64,000 bases of DNA from Bacteroidota bacterium (GCA_023388315.1 JAEWGM010000006.1:42673-106672); one strand, 5' to 3'; shown: positions 8,738 to 18,442, counted from the stretch's first letter. Program-made: numbers and translations. The notes: generated by a model not told the origin, from the sequence alone.

Positions 8738-10019
8738 ACCTATCTTCTCTAACGTGCTTATACTTAAACAGAGCCATAAACAAAAAAGTAACCACCAACG
8801 CGTATCCGGCGAAGATGAACCACACAGTTTGCCAATCGCCCACGAGCAACGATTTGGTAACGCCGTCCACATTCACTTCTTGCCAACTGCAAAACCTGTT
8901 CACCACCGCTTGCGCGCTCAGGGTGCCAATGGTGGCGCCAATGCCATTGGTCATTAGCATAAACATTCCTTGTGCGCTGGCGCGAATGGTATGTGGCGTT
9001 TCCTTGTCCACAAAAAGCGAACCCGAGACATTGAAGAAATCGAAAGCCACACCGTAAACCAACATCGACATTACCAGCAACCAAACGCCACCGCCAGGAT
9101 TTCCCACGCCAAAAAAAGCGAACCGAAGAACCCATGCAAACATCGCGATAATCATAACCGTTCTGATGCCATATCGCTTTAAAAAATAAGGTATCAATAA
9201 AATACAGAGCGTTTCCGATATTTGAGATAGCGAAATAAGAATGTTTGAATGCTTCACACCGAACGTATTCGCATATTCCGACACGGCTTCAAAGCTGGCG
9301 ATGAAAGGGTTGGCAAAACCATTGGTAATCTGCAACGATACACCCAACAGCATAGAAAAAATAAAAAAAATGGCCATTTTTCGCTTTTTAAACAGCCTAA
9401 AAGCGTCCAAACCCAGCGCTTCAAACAAGGTTTTATCTCTCGTGTCGGTACTAATGGGGCAATTGGGCAGCGTAAACGAGTACGCGCCAAGCACCAACCC
9501 AATAATAGCGCTCACAATAAATTGCATGGAACTTGTTTGGTATCCCATAATGTCCACCAGCCACATGGTGCAAATAAAACCCACAGTGCCAAATACACGA
9601 ATGGGCGGAAACGCTTTCACCGTGTCCATCCCCGCTCGTTCCAGCGTGCTGTATGCCACGGAGTTAGAAAGCGCCAGCGTGGGCATGTAAAACGCCACGC
9701 TAAAAGTGTAAAGCGTAAACAAGGTGCCGAAAGAAACACTGGCGCCGGCGTTCAATCCGTACCAGCCCGCGGCGAGCATAAAAGCAGCTGCCAACAAATG
9801 GCAAGCGCCCAGCATTCTTTGCGCCGGAACCCACCGGTCGGCAATAATGCCGATTAAAGCGGGCATAAAAATAGATACGATTCCTTGCACGGAGTAGAAA
9901 ATTCCGATATGGTTCCCCAATCCTGCAGGCCCCAAATAACGCGACATGGACGTTAAATACGCGCCCCACACCGCGAATTGGAGGAAATTCATAATGATGA
10001 GTCGGTTCCTGAGATTCAT
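8733..10019 (-). CDS. MFS nucleoside:H+ symporter (NupG/XapB type)
   Basis: Membrane transporter of 428 residues with about 12 hydrophobic segments. It matches the nucleoside:H+ symporter family of the major facilitator superfamily: the N-terminus RLIIMNFLQFAVWGAYLTSMSRYL, the GIIADRWVPAQRMLG loop after the second segment, and VDKETPHTIRASAQGMF in the C-terminal half. It should import nucleosides, which fits the nucleoside phosphorylase at 4.4 kb. It is the last gene of a five-gene minus-strand run and starts 12 bp after the EnvC-like gene. Its TAA stop lies inside the end of the palindromic repeat block. Confidence 0.88.
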   Translation of the reverse strand: MNLRNRLIIMNFLQFAVWGAYLTSMSRYLGPAGLGNHIGIFYSVQGIVSIFMPALIGIIADRWVPAQRMLGACHLLAAAFMLAAGWYGLNAGASVSFGTLFTLYTFSVAFYMPTLALSNSVAYSTLERAGMDTVKAFPPIRVFGTVGFICTMWLVDIMGYQTSSMQFIVSAIIGLVLGAYSFTLPNCPISTDTRDKTLFEALGLDAFRLFKKRKMAIFFIFSMLLGVSLQITNGFANPFIASFEAVSEYANTFGVKHSNILISLSQISETLCILLIPYFLKRYGIRTVMIIAMFAWVLRFAFFGVGNPGGGVWLLVMSMLVYGVAFDFFNVSGSLFVDKETPHTIRASAQGMFMLMTNGIGATIGTLSAQAVVNRFCSWQEVNVDGVTKSLLVGDWQTVWFIFAGYALVVTFLFMALFKYKHVREDRL

Positions 10020-10031
10020 ATAATTAGATTG

Positions 10032-11399
10032 TTACCGGCTGAGCCACGGCGCCGGGTTAAGTTTGGTTGTTTTTTGCCACAACTGAAAATGCATGGTAGA
10101 AACGCCCGTGTCGCTATCGGTAAAAATGCGGCCCAAAGATTGACCTGTTTTCACCTTATCGCCTTGTTTCACAAACAAATCGAAAATATTGCCATAAAAA
10201 GTATAGTATTCACCGTGGCGCACAATCACGCAGGTGTTGTATCCTGGCACGGAGAACACTTTCGACACTTCGCCATCGAAAACCGCCCGAATGTTGGCGC
10301 CTTGCTGCGCTTGAATGTCAATGCCGTTGCTGTTGGTGGTTACATTCCATTGGCTGTGGCGCTTAGTACCAAATGTGCCCACAATGGAAGCGGTGCCGCT
10401 AACGGGCATGGGCAATTTCCCGCGATTTGAAGCAAAATTTCGTGACAAGTTGAACGTTTCGGCAGACGCCGTGCTTGCACCCGATTCTATTTTGGGTTCG
10501 GGAACAGTTCGCGGCGCGGCCTCTTCACGTGCGGGTGCGGTTTCTGTCTTTTCAGGTTCTCTGGTGCGAGGCCTTCTTTCGGCTTCGCGACGCGCTCTGG
10601 CGGCCGCTTCCTCGGCGAGGCGTTTTCGTTCGGCCTCCTCGGCGCGACGGCGCGCTTCGGCTTCGCGCTCAATGCGGGCCACTTCTTCGGCAATCAATTT
10701 CTCTATTTGCGCGTTAAGTTGATTGGCCTGCCGCTGTTTGTCTTGAAGCGTTTTTTGTAGCTCTTGTTGTTTACCTTGCGCTTCCGACATTTCAGATTGT
10801 CGATTTTTCTCTTCAGCTTGCAATTTTTGTTGCTCCTGCTGTAACGAAGCCAAGGCTTGTTCTTTTACTTTTTTGGCTTCAGACAACTCGTTTTTCTTGG
10901 CAGCAACTTCGGCATTTTGTTTTTTAATTTCCTCTGCTTGAGATTTTTGCCACTTAGAATAATCTCTCATATATTGCATCCGTCGCAACGACTCGCCCAA
11001 CGATTTACCCGAAAGAATAAAGAAAAATTTATTTTGGCTGAACTTATTGTTCAACATCGCCCTAATTGCTTTGGCATAGCTTTCTTGTTTGGATTTCAGC
11101 TCTTTATCTAACCGAATTATTTCCGATTCTAAACGGGCTTCTTCTTTCTGCAATGTAGATATTTCCTGATTTTGCACGGCGATCAACTCTTTACGAGCGT
11201 TTATTTGCTTGTTGATAAGGTTAATGCGATCTAAAATGGTGGCTGTTTGCTTACTAACATCCAAGTACAATTTGTTGGTGTTCTCAATATCTTGTTGAAG
11301 TGCCCGCCGCTGCTTTTGCAGGGCTTCAATTTGTTGGGTTTGGGAAAAACCGCCCAACGCTAAAACCAATAAAAAAGATATGAGAATTGCTTTTTTCAT
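10032..11399 (-). CDS. EnvC-like murein hydrolase activator with degenerate LytM domain
   Basis: Exported protein of 455 residues: signal peptide 1-20 (ALGGFSQ), a long coiled coil (about 20-270, Gln/Lys/Glu-rich), a low-complexity proline/glutamate linker, and an M23/LytM domain at about 335-455. The metal ligands expected of active M23 enzymes look lost: the HxxxD region reads NSNGIDI, the HxH region reads TMHFQ, and the YAHL position reads YGNI. This is the EnvC/NlpD pattern, in which the LytM domain activates a separate amidase during cell separation. Its ATG overlaps the DUF4292 stop by 4 bp, indicating translational coupling. Confidence 0.88.
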   Translation of the reverse strand: MKKAILISFLLVLALGGFSQTQQIEALQKQRRALQQDIENTNKLYLDVSKQTATILDRINLINKQINARKELIAVQNQEISTLQKEEARLESEIIRLDKELKSKQESYAKAIRAMLNNKFSQNKFFFILSGKSLGESLRRMQYMRDYSKWQKSQAEEIKKQNAEVAAKKNELSEAKKVKEQALASLQQEQQKLQAEEKNRQSEMSEAQGKQQELQKTLQDKQRQANQLNAQIEKLIAEEVARIEREAEARRRAEEAERKRLAEEAAARARREAERRPRTREPEKTETAPAREEAAPRTVPEPKIESGASTASAETFNLSRNFASNRGKLPMPVSGTASIVGTFGTKRHSQWNVTTNSNGIDIQAQQGANIRAVFDGEVSKVFSVPGYNTCVIVRHGEYYTFYGNIFDLFVKQGDKVKTGQSLGRIFTDSDTGVSTMHFQLWQKTTKLNPAPWLSR

Positions 11400-12244
11400 T
11401 TATCGGACGAAAAGATTTTCAATATATCGGAAGCCGATGCGCGTCGGTAATTTTCCGGAATGTTCATTGATAGCTGCAAGGGTTGGCCGGTAACTACATT
11501 TGAAAACAACAACTCCGCGGCGATCTTGCGGTTGGATGTGGTGGCTGAAATATCCATTTTATGAGGGAACGCCTTTTCGCCCAACATCACAAAGTTGGTG
11601 TACCCCCATTGAAGGGAATATTTTTTTTCGGGCAGTAGAAGATGTGAAAACGTAACACGATCGTCGCCATTCACCGTAAAGGAATACTCAATGCCTGAGG
11701 CCTCGTCTTTTGCCGTTAATTGATACATAGCCGATGGCTGGGAATAGGTAAATTTGCGATAATCTGCTTCCTCTGTCTCAGATTTTCCCGAAACAAAAAT
11801 CTTATTGGAAAAAAGCGCCTGCAACGAATAAAAATCGAACCCTACCGGATACGTTTCTTTAAGTGACGCGAGCGATTCTTTAACGTATTGCCTGTCCATT
11901 CTGTCTAACAAAATGAGCGAATCGGGATCCACGTGCAAACGAAACATTTCCACGCCAAAAAGCGGTTGAATGGAAAGTTGCAGCGCTTTATCGCGAATCA
12001 TTCGCAAGCTGGCTTTTGAACTCAGCGCGCGCGTGCCAATGGCGAGGTCCATATTGAGCCTTGCCGATAACGTTTGAAAATTGTAAGCGCTGTCTAAAAT
12101 ATCTAAAAAAAGTTGATTGTGCTCTTTGTCTTGCACGGGCGTGGTGGACGTAATGATTCGTTGCTTTGGCTTGCACGCCGCGAACGTAAGCACGCCCAGC
12201 ATGGCTATTAGGGCGATATATGCGATTATCTTTGTCACTCTCAT
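11396..12244 (-). CDS. DUF4292 lipoprotein
   Basis: Lipoprotein of 282 residues. The lipobox is LTFAAC with Cys24. The body matches the Bacteroidota family DUF4292, of LolA/LolB-like all-beta appearance (for example LSIQPLFGVEMFRLHVDPDSLILLDRMDRQYV). The function has not been established; a role in lipoprotein or lipid handling at the outer membrane is inference from the fold resemblance. It overlaps both neighbours by 4 bp (TPR gene upstream, EnvC-like gene downstream), so the three are translated as a coupled set and likely act together in the envelope. Confidence 0.82.
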   Translation of the reverse strand: MRVTKIIAYIALIAMLGVLTFAACKPKQRIITSTTPVQDKEHNQLFLDILDSAYNFQTLSARLNMDLAIGTRALSSKASLRMIRDKALQLSIQPLFGVEMFRLHVDPDSLILLDRMDRQYVKESLASLKETYPVGFDFYSLQALFSNKIFVSGKSETEEADYRKFTYSQPSAMYQLTAKDEASGIEYSFTVNGDDRVTFSHLLLPEKKYSLQWGYTNFVMLGEKAFPHKMDISATTSNRKIAAELLFSNVVTGQPLQLSMNIPENYRRASASDILKIFSSDK

Positions 12245-13977
12245 TTTTCTGTTTTTTCTATGTATTCTCCCGTTTCAATTTTTTTATCAAGCGTTTCGGA
12301 GTCGCTTTTTAATTCTTTCGCTTTTTTCCACTGCTCCAAGGCTTTTTCTTTTTCGCCCACTTTAAACAACACATCTCCGTAATGCTCAATCACCTCAGCC
12401 GAAACGTCGTCTTCGCCATACTCAATGGCTCGTTCAATGTATATTTTTGCCATGGTGTACGAGCCTTGTTGAAAAAGCACCCAACCGTAGGTGTCTAAGT
12501 AAGTGGCATTCATCGGTTCGGCTTTTATGGTGATGCTGCTCATTTGTTCGGCTTTGTCCAAATCTTTTTTTAGCAAAGACAAATAGTAACTGTAATTATT
12601 CAGTACCATCAGGTTTTGCGGATTCAAATTAAGAGCTTTTTCGTAATTCTCAAAGGCTATTTCTTTGTTTCCCAACGCGTGGTTAAGGTCACCAACCTGG
12701 CCGTAAAAATCCGATTCGATGAGCGGGTTTTCAAATTCGGCGTTTTCCAAGCCTTTTTCAAAAACTTCGAGTGCCTCTTTATGACTACCTTGTTGGTATT
12801 TTGCGCCGCCCAAATAAAAATAAAACTGGGCGAGTTGCGGCAAGTGCTCAATGGCTTCGGTAGTTATTTCTACCACTTTATCCACTTCTTGCTCCGACAA
12901 AGCCACCCGAAGCATATTCTCGTAGCCGGCGGGATTGGTGGGGTTGTCTTTTGTGAAAATATCGAACTGCTTCATGGCACCTTGCTTGTCGTCTTGAAGC
13001 ATCAATACGTTTCCGTAAATAAGGTTGAGTTGCGTGTTGTTGGGATGTTGTTGAAATAGCGTTTTAAACAACGAATTGGCTTGTTTGATGTCTTGTTTGT
13101 TTTGCTGTAAAATGGATATGTAGCGGGTGAGAAGCTGGATTTTCATGTCCACGTCCACCGAAGCGCTCATCACCGCTTTTTGAAGCTCGGCTTGCGCGGC
13201 GGCTTTGTTGTTGGTTTTCTCGTAATAGTTGACCATCGACAAAATCAGCGCGGAGAATTCGGGTGAGATTTTTCTTGCTTGCTCGTAATAATTCAGCGCT
13301 TTTTTGTTTTGGTTGTCTTCCAAATATAAATCGCCCATCAACACACGATAGCGCGGGTCGTTGGGGTTTCTATCTATGATTTGCTGTATTTCATCGAACG
13401 CCTTTTGTTTTTTATTCATCATAGAATAAAGCCGAAACTTATTGAGGGTGAGCATCTCCGATACGCCTGCGCTTTTCTCCAACTCGTCTATGGCATCCAC
13501 GGCTTTTTGCAGTTCACCGTTATCGGCATAGGCATTGGCCAACTCAAAGTTCAACTCCACTTTCTCGGGATACTCCCGCAGCAAGTGTTCATATATTTCA
13601 ATTACATCCTCTTTTAAATCAAGCTCTTTGCTTAACCCGGCGAGCATCATATTGTAATAATAGTTGTTTTTGTCGTAGTGTACCGATTTTTTAAAGTACG
13701 ACAACGCCTTGTTTTTTTCCTGCAACACATTGTAGAACGTGCCCAATTCAATGAGCACATTGGCGTTGGTGGAGTCCATAGCGTAGCAATGATGCAGGAA
13801 GTCCATCGCCTCATCGTAATTGCCTTTTGCTTTTGCGTTGATGGCTTCGTAAAAATAATAATCGAACTTGCGTTGCGTTTGTTCGTCCAAAATTAATCCG
13901 TTATCTTGCGAAAAAACTTTCGCTGCAATAATCAGAAAGAAAAGGGCAGAAAAAACGGTGTATTTTTTTAAATTCAT
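12241..13977 (-). CDS. Exported tetratricopeptide repeat protein
   Basis: TPR protein of 578 residues with a signal peptide (about 1-23, ending AKVFSQ). At least a dozen 34-residue repeats run from about residue 30 to the end, such as ANVLIELGTFYNVLQEKNKAL and YRVLMGDLYLEDNQNKKALNYY. It should be a periplasmic scaffold with no enzymatic activity of its own. It is coupled by a 4-bp overlap to the DUF4292 lipoprotein and lies 48 bp downstream of dut. The specific partner is not identifiable from sequence. Confidence 0.87.
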   Translation of the reverse strand: MNLKKYTVFSALFFLIIAAKVFSQDNGLILDEQTQRKFDYYFYEAINAKAKGNYDEAMDFLHHCYAMDSTNANVLIELGTFYNVLQEKNKALSYFKKSVHYDKNNYYYNMMLAGLSKELDLKEDVIEIYEHLLREYPEKVELNFELANAYADNGELQKAVDAIDELEKSAGVSEMLTLNKFRLYSMMNKKQKAFDEIQQIIDRNPNDPRYRVLMGDLYLEDNQNKKALNYYEQARKISPEFSALILSMVNYYEKTNNKAAAQAELQKAVMSASVDVDMKIQLLTRYISILQQNKQDIKQANSLFKTLFQQHPNNTQLNLIYGNVLMLQDDKQGAMKQFDIFTKDNPTNPAGYENMLRVALSEQEVDKVVEITTEAIEHLPQLAQFYFYLGGAKYQQGSHKEALEVFEKGLENAEFENPLIESDFYGQVGDLNHALGNKEIAFENYEKALNLNPQNLMVLNNYSYYLSLLKKDLDKAEQMSSITIKAEPMNATYLDTYGWVLFQQGSYTMAKIYIERAIEYGEDDVSAEVIEHYGDVLFKVGEKEKALEQWKKAKELKSDSETLDKKIETGEYIEKTEK

Positions 13978-14025
13978 TCTTTTTAATATGATAATTTCCT
14001 TGTTAAGAGGCGGATGTATTGCGTC

Positions 14026-14460
14026 TTATTCTTTTCCGGTATGGCCGAATCCGCCGGCGCCCCTTTCGGTTTCGTTGAGTTCATCCACCTGCTGCCATTG
14101 CACGTGTTCGTGCCGGGCGATAACCATTTGGCAAATGCGCTCACCATCGTTTATGACGAAATTTTCGTTGGAAAGATTAACCAAAATCACGCGTATTTCA
14201 CCCCGATAATCGGCATCGATGGTTCCGGGTGAATTAACAATGCCAATGCCGTGTTTTATTGCCAAACCGCTTCGGGGACGAATTTGGGCTTCATAGCCCT
14301 CCGGTAATTCAATAAATATTCCGGTGGGAACAAGCGTTCTTTCCAACGGTTTCAACACCAGCGGTTCCTCTATATTGGCGCGCAAATCCATTCCCGCGGA
14401 AAATGGCGTGGCATATTCGGGCAAAGCATGCTTGGACGTATTGACAATTTTGATCTTCAT
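14026..14460 (-). CDS. dut: dUTP diphosphatase
   Basis: Trimeric-type dUTPase of 144 residues, the usual length. All five motifs are visible: SAGMDLRA (I), PRSGLAIKHGI (II), GTIDADYRGEI (III, with the catalytic aspartate region), DGERICQMVI (IV) and RGAGGFGHTG (V). It hydrolyses dUTP to dUMP and pyrophosphate, keeping uracil out of DNA and feeding thymidylate synthesis. It heads the minus-strand run and is divergent from the gene at 14615. Confidence 0.97.
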   Translation of the reverse strand: MKIKIVNTSKHALPEYATPFSAGMDLRANIEEPLVLKPLERTLVPTGIFIELPEGYEAQIRPRSGLAIKHGIGIVNSPGTIDADYRGEIRVILVNLSNENFVINDGERICQMVIARHEHVQWQQVDELNETERGAGGFGHTGKE

Positions 14461-14601
14461 AAAAAATGGCTTTCCAGTTTAATGTGCGAATTTATACAAT
14501 TCTGGGCAATTTACAGGCAATTTGATGAAATTTAAGGAAATTATATCCCCTGAAACACAAGATTTATAATGCTGAAAAGTCTCGGAGTACAAAAAAATCA
14601 A

Positions 14602-14609
14602 TATCTTTG
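14602..14609 (+). promoter_or_regulatory. -7 box TATCTTTG directly before a start codon
   Basis: TATCTTTG ends 5 bp before the ATG at 14615. In Bacteroidota transcription starts a few bases after this box, so the transcript would begin at or next to the start codon, making the mRNA effectively leaderless. Confidence 0.6.
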
Positions 14610-14614
14610 TGTTT

Positions 14615-15340
14615 ATGAGTAACCAAGATGACTTGCTGGCAAAATTGCGTGAAACGCTGAACGAACAAGGAATTGATTCCTTTCATATTCTTGAAGACCT
14701 GGTGCCTATTGAGGTGCAAATGGACTATTTCAGGTATTTTGAAAAGTTGAGAAAAGAAAACGCTTCTTTTGTGAGAGACGATGAGGTGTCCATTCTTTTT
14801 TCGCCGGACTCGTCCATTGAGCGCAAAAAACGCAGTTTATCGCTATTGGCCTCCATCCCCGATGTGGGCGCCTATCGCTCCATTGAAACCTATCATAGCA
14901 GCCCGCTTGAGCCGGAGTTGCTGCATTGGTCGGCCATGGCGCTGGTGAACAGTCGCATTGTTTTGAGTTCCGATTTATCGGGGCAACAGCAAGTGTATAT
15001 TTCTTCGGGATTGGGGGGGCAGGATAAAAAACTTCGGTTTTTCGCGCTTTTCGCCTCTGTCGACAGACAAATTTTCACCGAATTGCAACGAGAAATCGTT
15101 GAACGTGAATTTCGGTTTCAATTAGAACAAGCTGACGTAACGGTTGAGAAATTTGAAATAAAACCCAACTATTTCACCATTTTAATGCTTTTCCCCTTTG
15201 ATAAAGATGTGAAAGCCAGTTTGAACGACGCCATCGACGAATGCAACCAGTATGGCAATTTTTTGGACCCCAAATTTCTTTTCACCAATGTGAAAGTGTT
15301 GAGCGAGGCGGAAATTGAGAGTTTGCTGAGCAAGAAATGA
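14615..15340 (+). CDS. Conserved cytoplasmic protein of unknown function
   Basis: Soluble protein of 241 residues, not recognised. It has no signal peptide or membrane segment. The start is set at the ATG (MSNQDDLLAKLRETL) rather than a GTG two codons upstream, because the -7 box ends at 14609 and would overlap the GTG. The N-terminal 35 residues are helical and acidic. The rest mixes strands and helices with no known catalytic motif. The stop overlaps the first possible start of the downstream regulator (ATGA). It may be an unstudied Bacteroidales household protein; the overlap is probably positional rather than functional. Confidence 0.72.
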   Translation: MSNQDDLLAKLRETLNEQGIDSFHILEDLVPIEVQMDYFRYFEKLRKENASFVRDDEVSILFSPDSSIERKKRSLSLLASIPDVGAYRSIETYHSSPLEPELLHWSAMALVNSRIVLSSDLSGQQQVYISSGLGGQDKKLRFFALFASVDRQIFTELQREIVEREFRFQLEQADVTVEKFEIKPNYFTILMLFPFDKDVKASLNDAIDECNQYGNFLDPKFLFTNVKVLSEAEIESLLSKK

Positions 15341-18231
15341 CATGGATGGAGTGCAAACCAATGACATCTATTTTCTACTCTAAGCCGATATTAACCACAG
15401 GAATAGGGCTTTTCTTTTTCTGGTTTAGCGTGTGTGCTCAAATCTCTTTTGTTCCTCCTTCCTACAATTACACCAGCAACACGTACAATGCCGGTAACCA
15501 AAACTGGAGTGTAGCGCAAGCCCAAGACGGTATCATCTACATTGCCAATAACGACGGCTTGCTTTCTTTTGACGGCGTTAACTGGAAATTACACAAAATG
15601 CCCAATAACTTGGGCGTAAAATCTATTTTCATTGATTCAAGCGCCACCAATGAAAAAATTTACGTGGGATCTTACGAAGAATTCGGATATTTTGAAAAAG
15701 ACTCTTTCAATCAACTGACTTACAACACCCTCATCCCTTTAGTAAAGAATTATAATTTCATGAACGATGAAATTTGGACCATCAGCAAATATCAGGGCCG
15801 GATTTTCTTTCAATCATTTTCATCTTATTTCATCTATCATCCTGAAAACAAAGAAGTAAAACCGTTTAAACCCATCCCGGGCCCCCTATATTTCTTCTCC
15901 ACTAGGGATAATTTATATGCACAATTCATAGAATCGGATTTTTGCCGATTCACCGGAGATAAGTTTGAACCTCTTCTATCAAAAGAGCAATTAATGGGAG
16001 ATGTGATAGTTGGCATTGTACCAAGAGGGGAAACGCTACTCCTTTTTTCATCTAAGAACGGAGTTTTCGAATACAACTTCAACAATAGACACCTTATTAC
16101 CTGGAAAACAGACATTGATGAGCAACTGAATCACGTGACCTTGAATAGGGTCGTACATTTTAACGATTCATCCATTGCAGTAGGAACCTTGGAAGACGGC
16201 ATATATATTTTGAACAGCGATGGAAAGTTAAATTTGCATTTAAACAAAAGCAACGGATTGAATAACAACACTGTTTTGGGGTTATTTGTGGATAAAGACC
16301 ACAACATTTGGGCAGCTTTAGACAATGGTATATCTTACTTGCAAATAAACGCTCCAATCTCATTTTATGAACCCAACGATATTCAAATGGGGTTGGTGGA
16401 AGATATTCTGGCAGATGGAAACGTTTTTTATTTTGCGACCAACCAAGGTATTTATATCCATGAAAACAGTCACATTTTCCATTTACCAGAATTTGAAATA
16501 CAATCGTGGTTTATCCGCAAGTTTGGCCGTCAAATTATAGTGGGGCATAACAAAGGAACGGCTTTCTTAGAGAATCGGCATCATAATAACATTTCTGAGT
16601 CCAGCACCGGTGGAACAGACATAAAAAACGCAAAAATTAACGGGCAAGATATACTCCTGCAATCTACTTATACCGCGCTACAAGTATATAAAAATTCTAA
16701 CGGGCAATGGAAATTCAGCCACAAAGTAAACGATTTTTTCGACCTTATCAGTCAAATTGAAGTAGACCACACAGGCAACATATGGGCAGGACATATGTAC
16801 AAAGGTATTTATCGGTTACGCACAGATCAAGATATACAATCAATTGTGGAGAGGGAGTACATAGCCTCGCTGGACTCATCCACAAACTTTAAGGGTTCCA
16901 TAAAATTAATGAAACTTAGAGGGCGGATGGTTTTCACAGACAGTCATAAGTTCTACACTTACGATGACATCAACCTAAAAGTCATTCCCTTTTCACAATT
17001 AAATTCCGATATTCCGGAGCTTGCAAACACCCACCGAATTGTTGCTGTAAACGATTCAACCTATTGGTTTGTGCAAAACGATGAATATACATTGGTAGAA
17101 TATAAAAACGGCGTGTATGCTATCAAAGCAAAAATACCCTTTAATGCTTTAAACAACCCTCCCAATAAAGGCCGAGGCAATGTGTATGTTGATGACAATG
17201 GGGTTTCTTATTTTTGCTTGAACGGAGGCATTGGAAAATATGTCCCCCTAAAAGTTTTTCAGGCACCTTGGCAAGAGTTGTCAATTTCAAGTATTATCAG
17301 CACCGATGGAAGGAAAACGACAAAAAGTTATCAATCTACCAATAAGAAAAGTACCATTCCTTTTTCCGAAAATAATGTGAACTTTCAATATCAATATCCC
17401 AACTATTCAAAACGAACAATCAGGATAGAAAATTTTCTCGAAGGATATGATACAGATTGGACAACTGTTGAGAGCGCAAACTTGGCCACCAATTTCACAA
17501 ATTTGCCCGCCGGAAACTATGTTCTTAGAGCAAGAACTATGGATGAATTTAACCGGGAACTCTCTGCCATTTCATACGCTTTTCAAATCAAAAATCCGTG
17601 GTATAAGTCGTCATTGGCTTATATTATTTACACTTTGATGGGCCTCGCTTTTGTCGTTCTATTGATTAGGTTATATATCGGTGTTATTGTGAAAAAAGAA
17701 AACAAACTTTTTGCAGAAAAAGAAAGAGAAAGATTAGCGCAGTTAGATAAGCAGGAGAAATTAATTGCAGAGTTAAAGAATGAACAACTGGAAGATAAAT
17801 TAATTTACAAAAGCAAAGAATTGGCCAGCGCTTCTATGCTAATCATCAACCAAGAAGATATGCTGAATAAATTAAAGAAGCTAATCCAGGAGAACATTCA
17901 TAACGGCAAAATCCAGCTTGCGAAAGGAATGGAAATAATTAAAATGATTGATGACAATTTATCCGATGAGGATGAGTGGGCTTTATTTTTGAAGAATTTC
18001 GACCTCATACACGAAAACTTTTTTCATAAGTTGAATGAAATGTATCCCTCCCTAACTTCTACTGACCTGAGGCTTTGCGCACTATTGAAACTTAATTACA
18101 CCTCCAAAGAAATCGCAAAAATGCTCAACCTAACATTGCGTGGTGTTGAAGCTGCACGTTACAGAATACGCAAGAAACTGGCCCTCTCGGAATCGGAAAA
18201 CCTTACAACTTTCATGATAAATTTCAAATAA
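15337..18231 (+). CDS. Membrane-spanning SusR-like regulator: propeller, Y_Y_Y, HTH
   Basis: Regulator of 964 residues. It has an N-terminal signal/anchor (ending FSVCAQ) and a periplasmic two-component-type beta-propeller (about 45-640, repeats such as GIIYIANNDGLLSFDG and IWAALDNGISYLQ). A Y_Y_Y domain follows at about 660-755 (FLEGYDTDWTTV), then one membrane span near 760-785 and a cytoplasmic coiled coil. A LuxR-type HTH closes the protein (about 900-964, LRLCALLKLNYTSKEIAKML and GVEAARYRIRKKL). The plan is that of SusR: oligosaccharide sensed in the periplasm, DNA bound inside. It lies directly upstream of susC in the same direction. The ATG at 15361 gives a more usual 27-residue signal peptide and may be the true start. 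Confidence 0.87.
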   Translation: MTWMECKPMTSIFYSKPILTTGIGLFFFWFSVCAQISFVPPSYNYTSNTYNAGNQNWSVAQAQDGIIYIANNDGLLSFDGVNWKLHKMPNNLGVKSIFIDSSATNEKIYVGSYEEFGYFEKDSFNQLTYNTLIPLVKNYNFMNDEIWTISKYQGRIFFQSFSSYFIYHPENKEVKPFKPIPGPLYFFSTRDNLYAQFIESDFCRFTGDKFEPLLSKEQLMGDVIVGIVPRGETLLLFSSKNGVFEYNFNNRHLITWKTDIDEQLNHVTLNRVVHFNDSSIAVGTLEDGIYILNSDGKLNLHLNKSNGLNNNTVLGLFVDKDHNIWAALDNGISYLQINAPISFYEPNDIQMGLVEDILADGNVFYFATNQGIYIHENSHIFHLPEFEIQSWFIRKFGRQIIVGHNKGTAFLENRHHNNISESSTGGTDIKNAKINGQDILLQSTYTALQVYKNSNGQWKFSHKVNDFFDLISQIEVDHTGNIWAGHMYKGIYRLRTDQDIQSIVEREYIASLDSSTNFKGSIKLMKLRGRMVFTDSHKFYTYDDINLKVIPFSQLNSDIPELANTHRIVAVNDSTYWFVQNDEYTLVEYKNGVYAIKAKIPFNALNNPPNKGRGNVYVDDNGVSYFCLNGGIGKYVPLKVFQAPWQELSISSIISTDGRKTTKSYQSTNKKSTIPFSENNVNFQYQYPNYSKRTIRIENFLEGYDTDWTTVESANLATNFTNLPAGNYVLRARTMDEFNRELSAISYAFQIKNPWYKSSLAYIIYTLMGLAFVVLLIRLYIGVIVKKENKLFAEKERERLAQLDKQEKLIAELKNEQLEDKLIYKSKELASASMLIINQEDMLNKLKKLIQENIHNGKIQLAKGMEIIKMIDDNLSDEDEWALFLKNFDLIHENFFHKLNEMYPSLTSTDLRLCALLKLNYTSKEIAKMLNLTLRGVEAARYRIRKKLALSESENLTTFMINFK

Positions 18232-18296
18232 AAAGCCCTTTTTAAAGTATTCTATACACTCATTAAACCTGCATACTACCAAATAATTAACTTCAT

Positions 18297-18352
18297 AAAA
18301 AGTACTAAAAACGTACCCTTTAAAAATATGTTATAAAACATAACGTACTTTT
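18297..18352. promoter_or_regulatory. Candidate operator upstream of susC
   Basis: Three patterns overlap here: arms AAAAGTAC (18298-18305) and GTACTTTT (18345-18352); a perfect hairpin TATGTT-ATAA-AACATA (18327-18342); and a direct repeat AACGTAC at 18310 and 18342, 32 bp apart (about three helical turns). The position 91-146 bp before susC and just after the regulator gene suits a regulator binding site, but this is inference. Confidence 0.45.
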
Positions 18353-18442
18353 AGAGAGGTAGAATATTTTATAGGCCATCGAATTATTCTTTTCTTTGAT
18401 TAAAATTTGATTTTTGTAGTAATTTTTAAACAATAGAGATCC

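Noticed and set aside
9249..9857. Open frame of 202 codons on the plus strand within the transporter gene
   Set aside because: Shadow of the minus-strand NupG-like gene; the translation is rich in His/Arg/Gln with no family resemblance.
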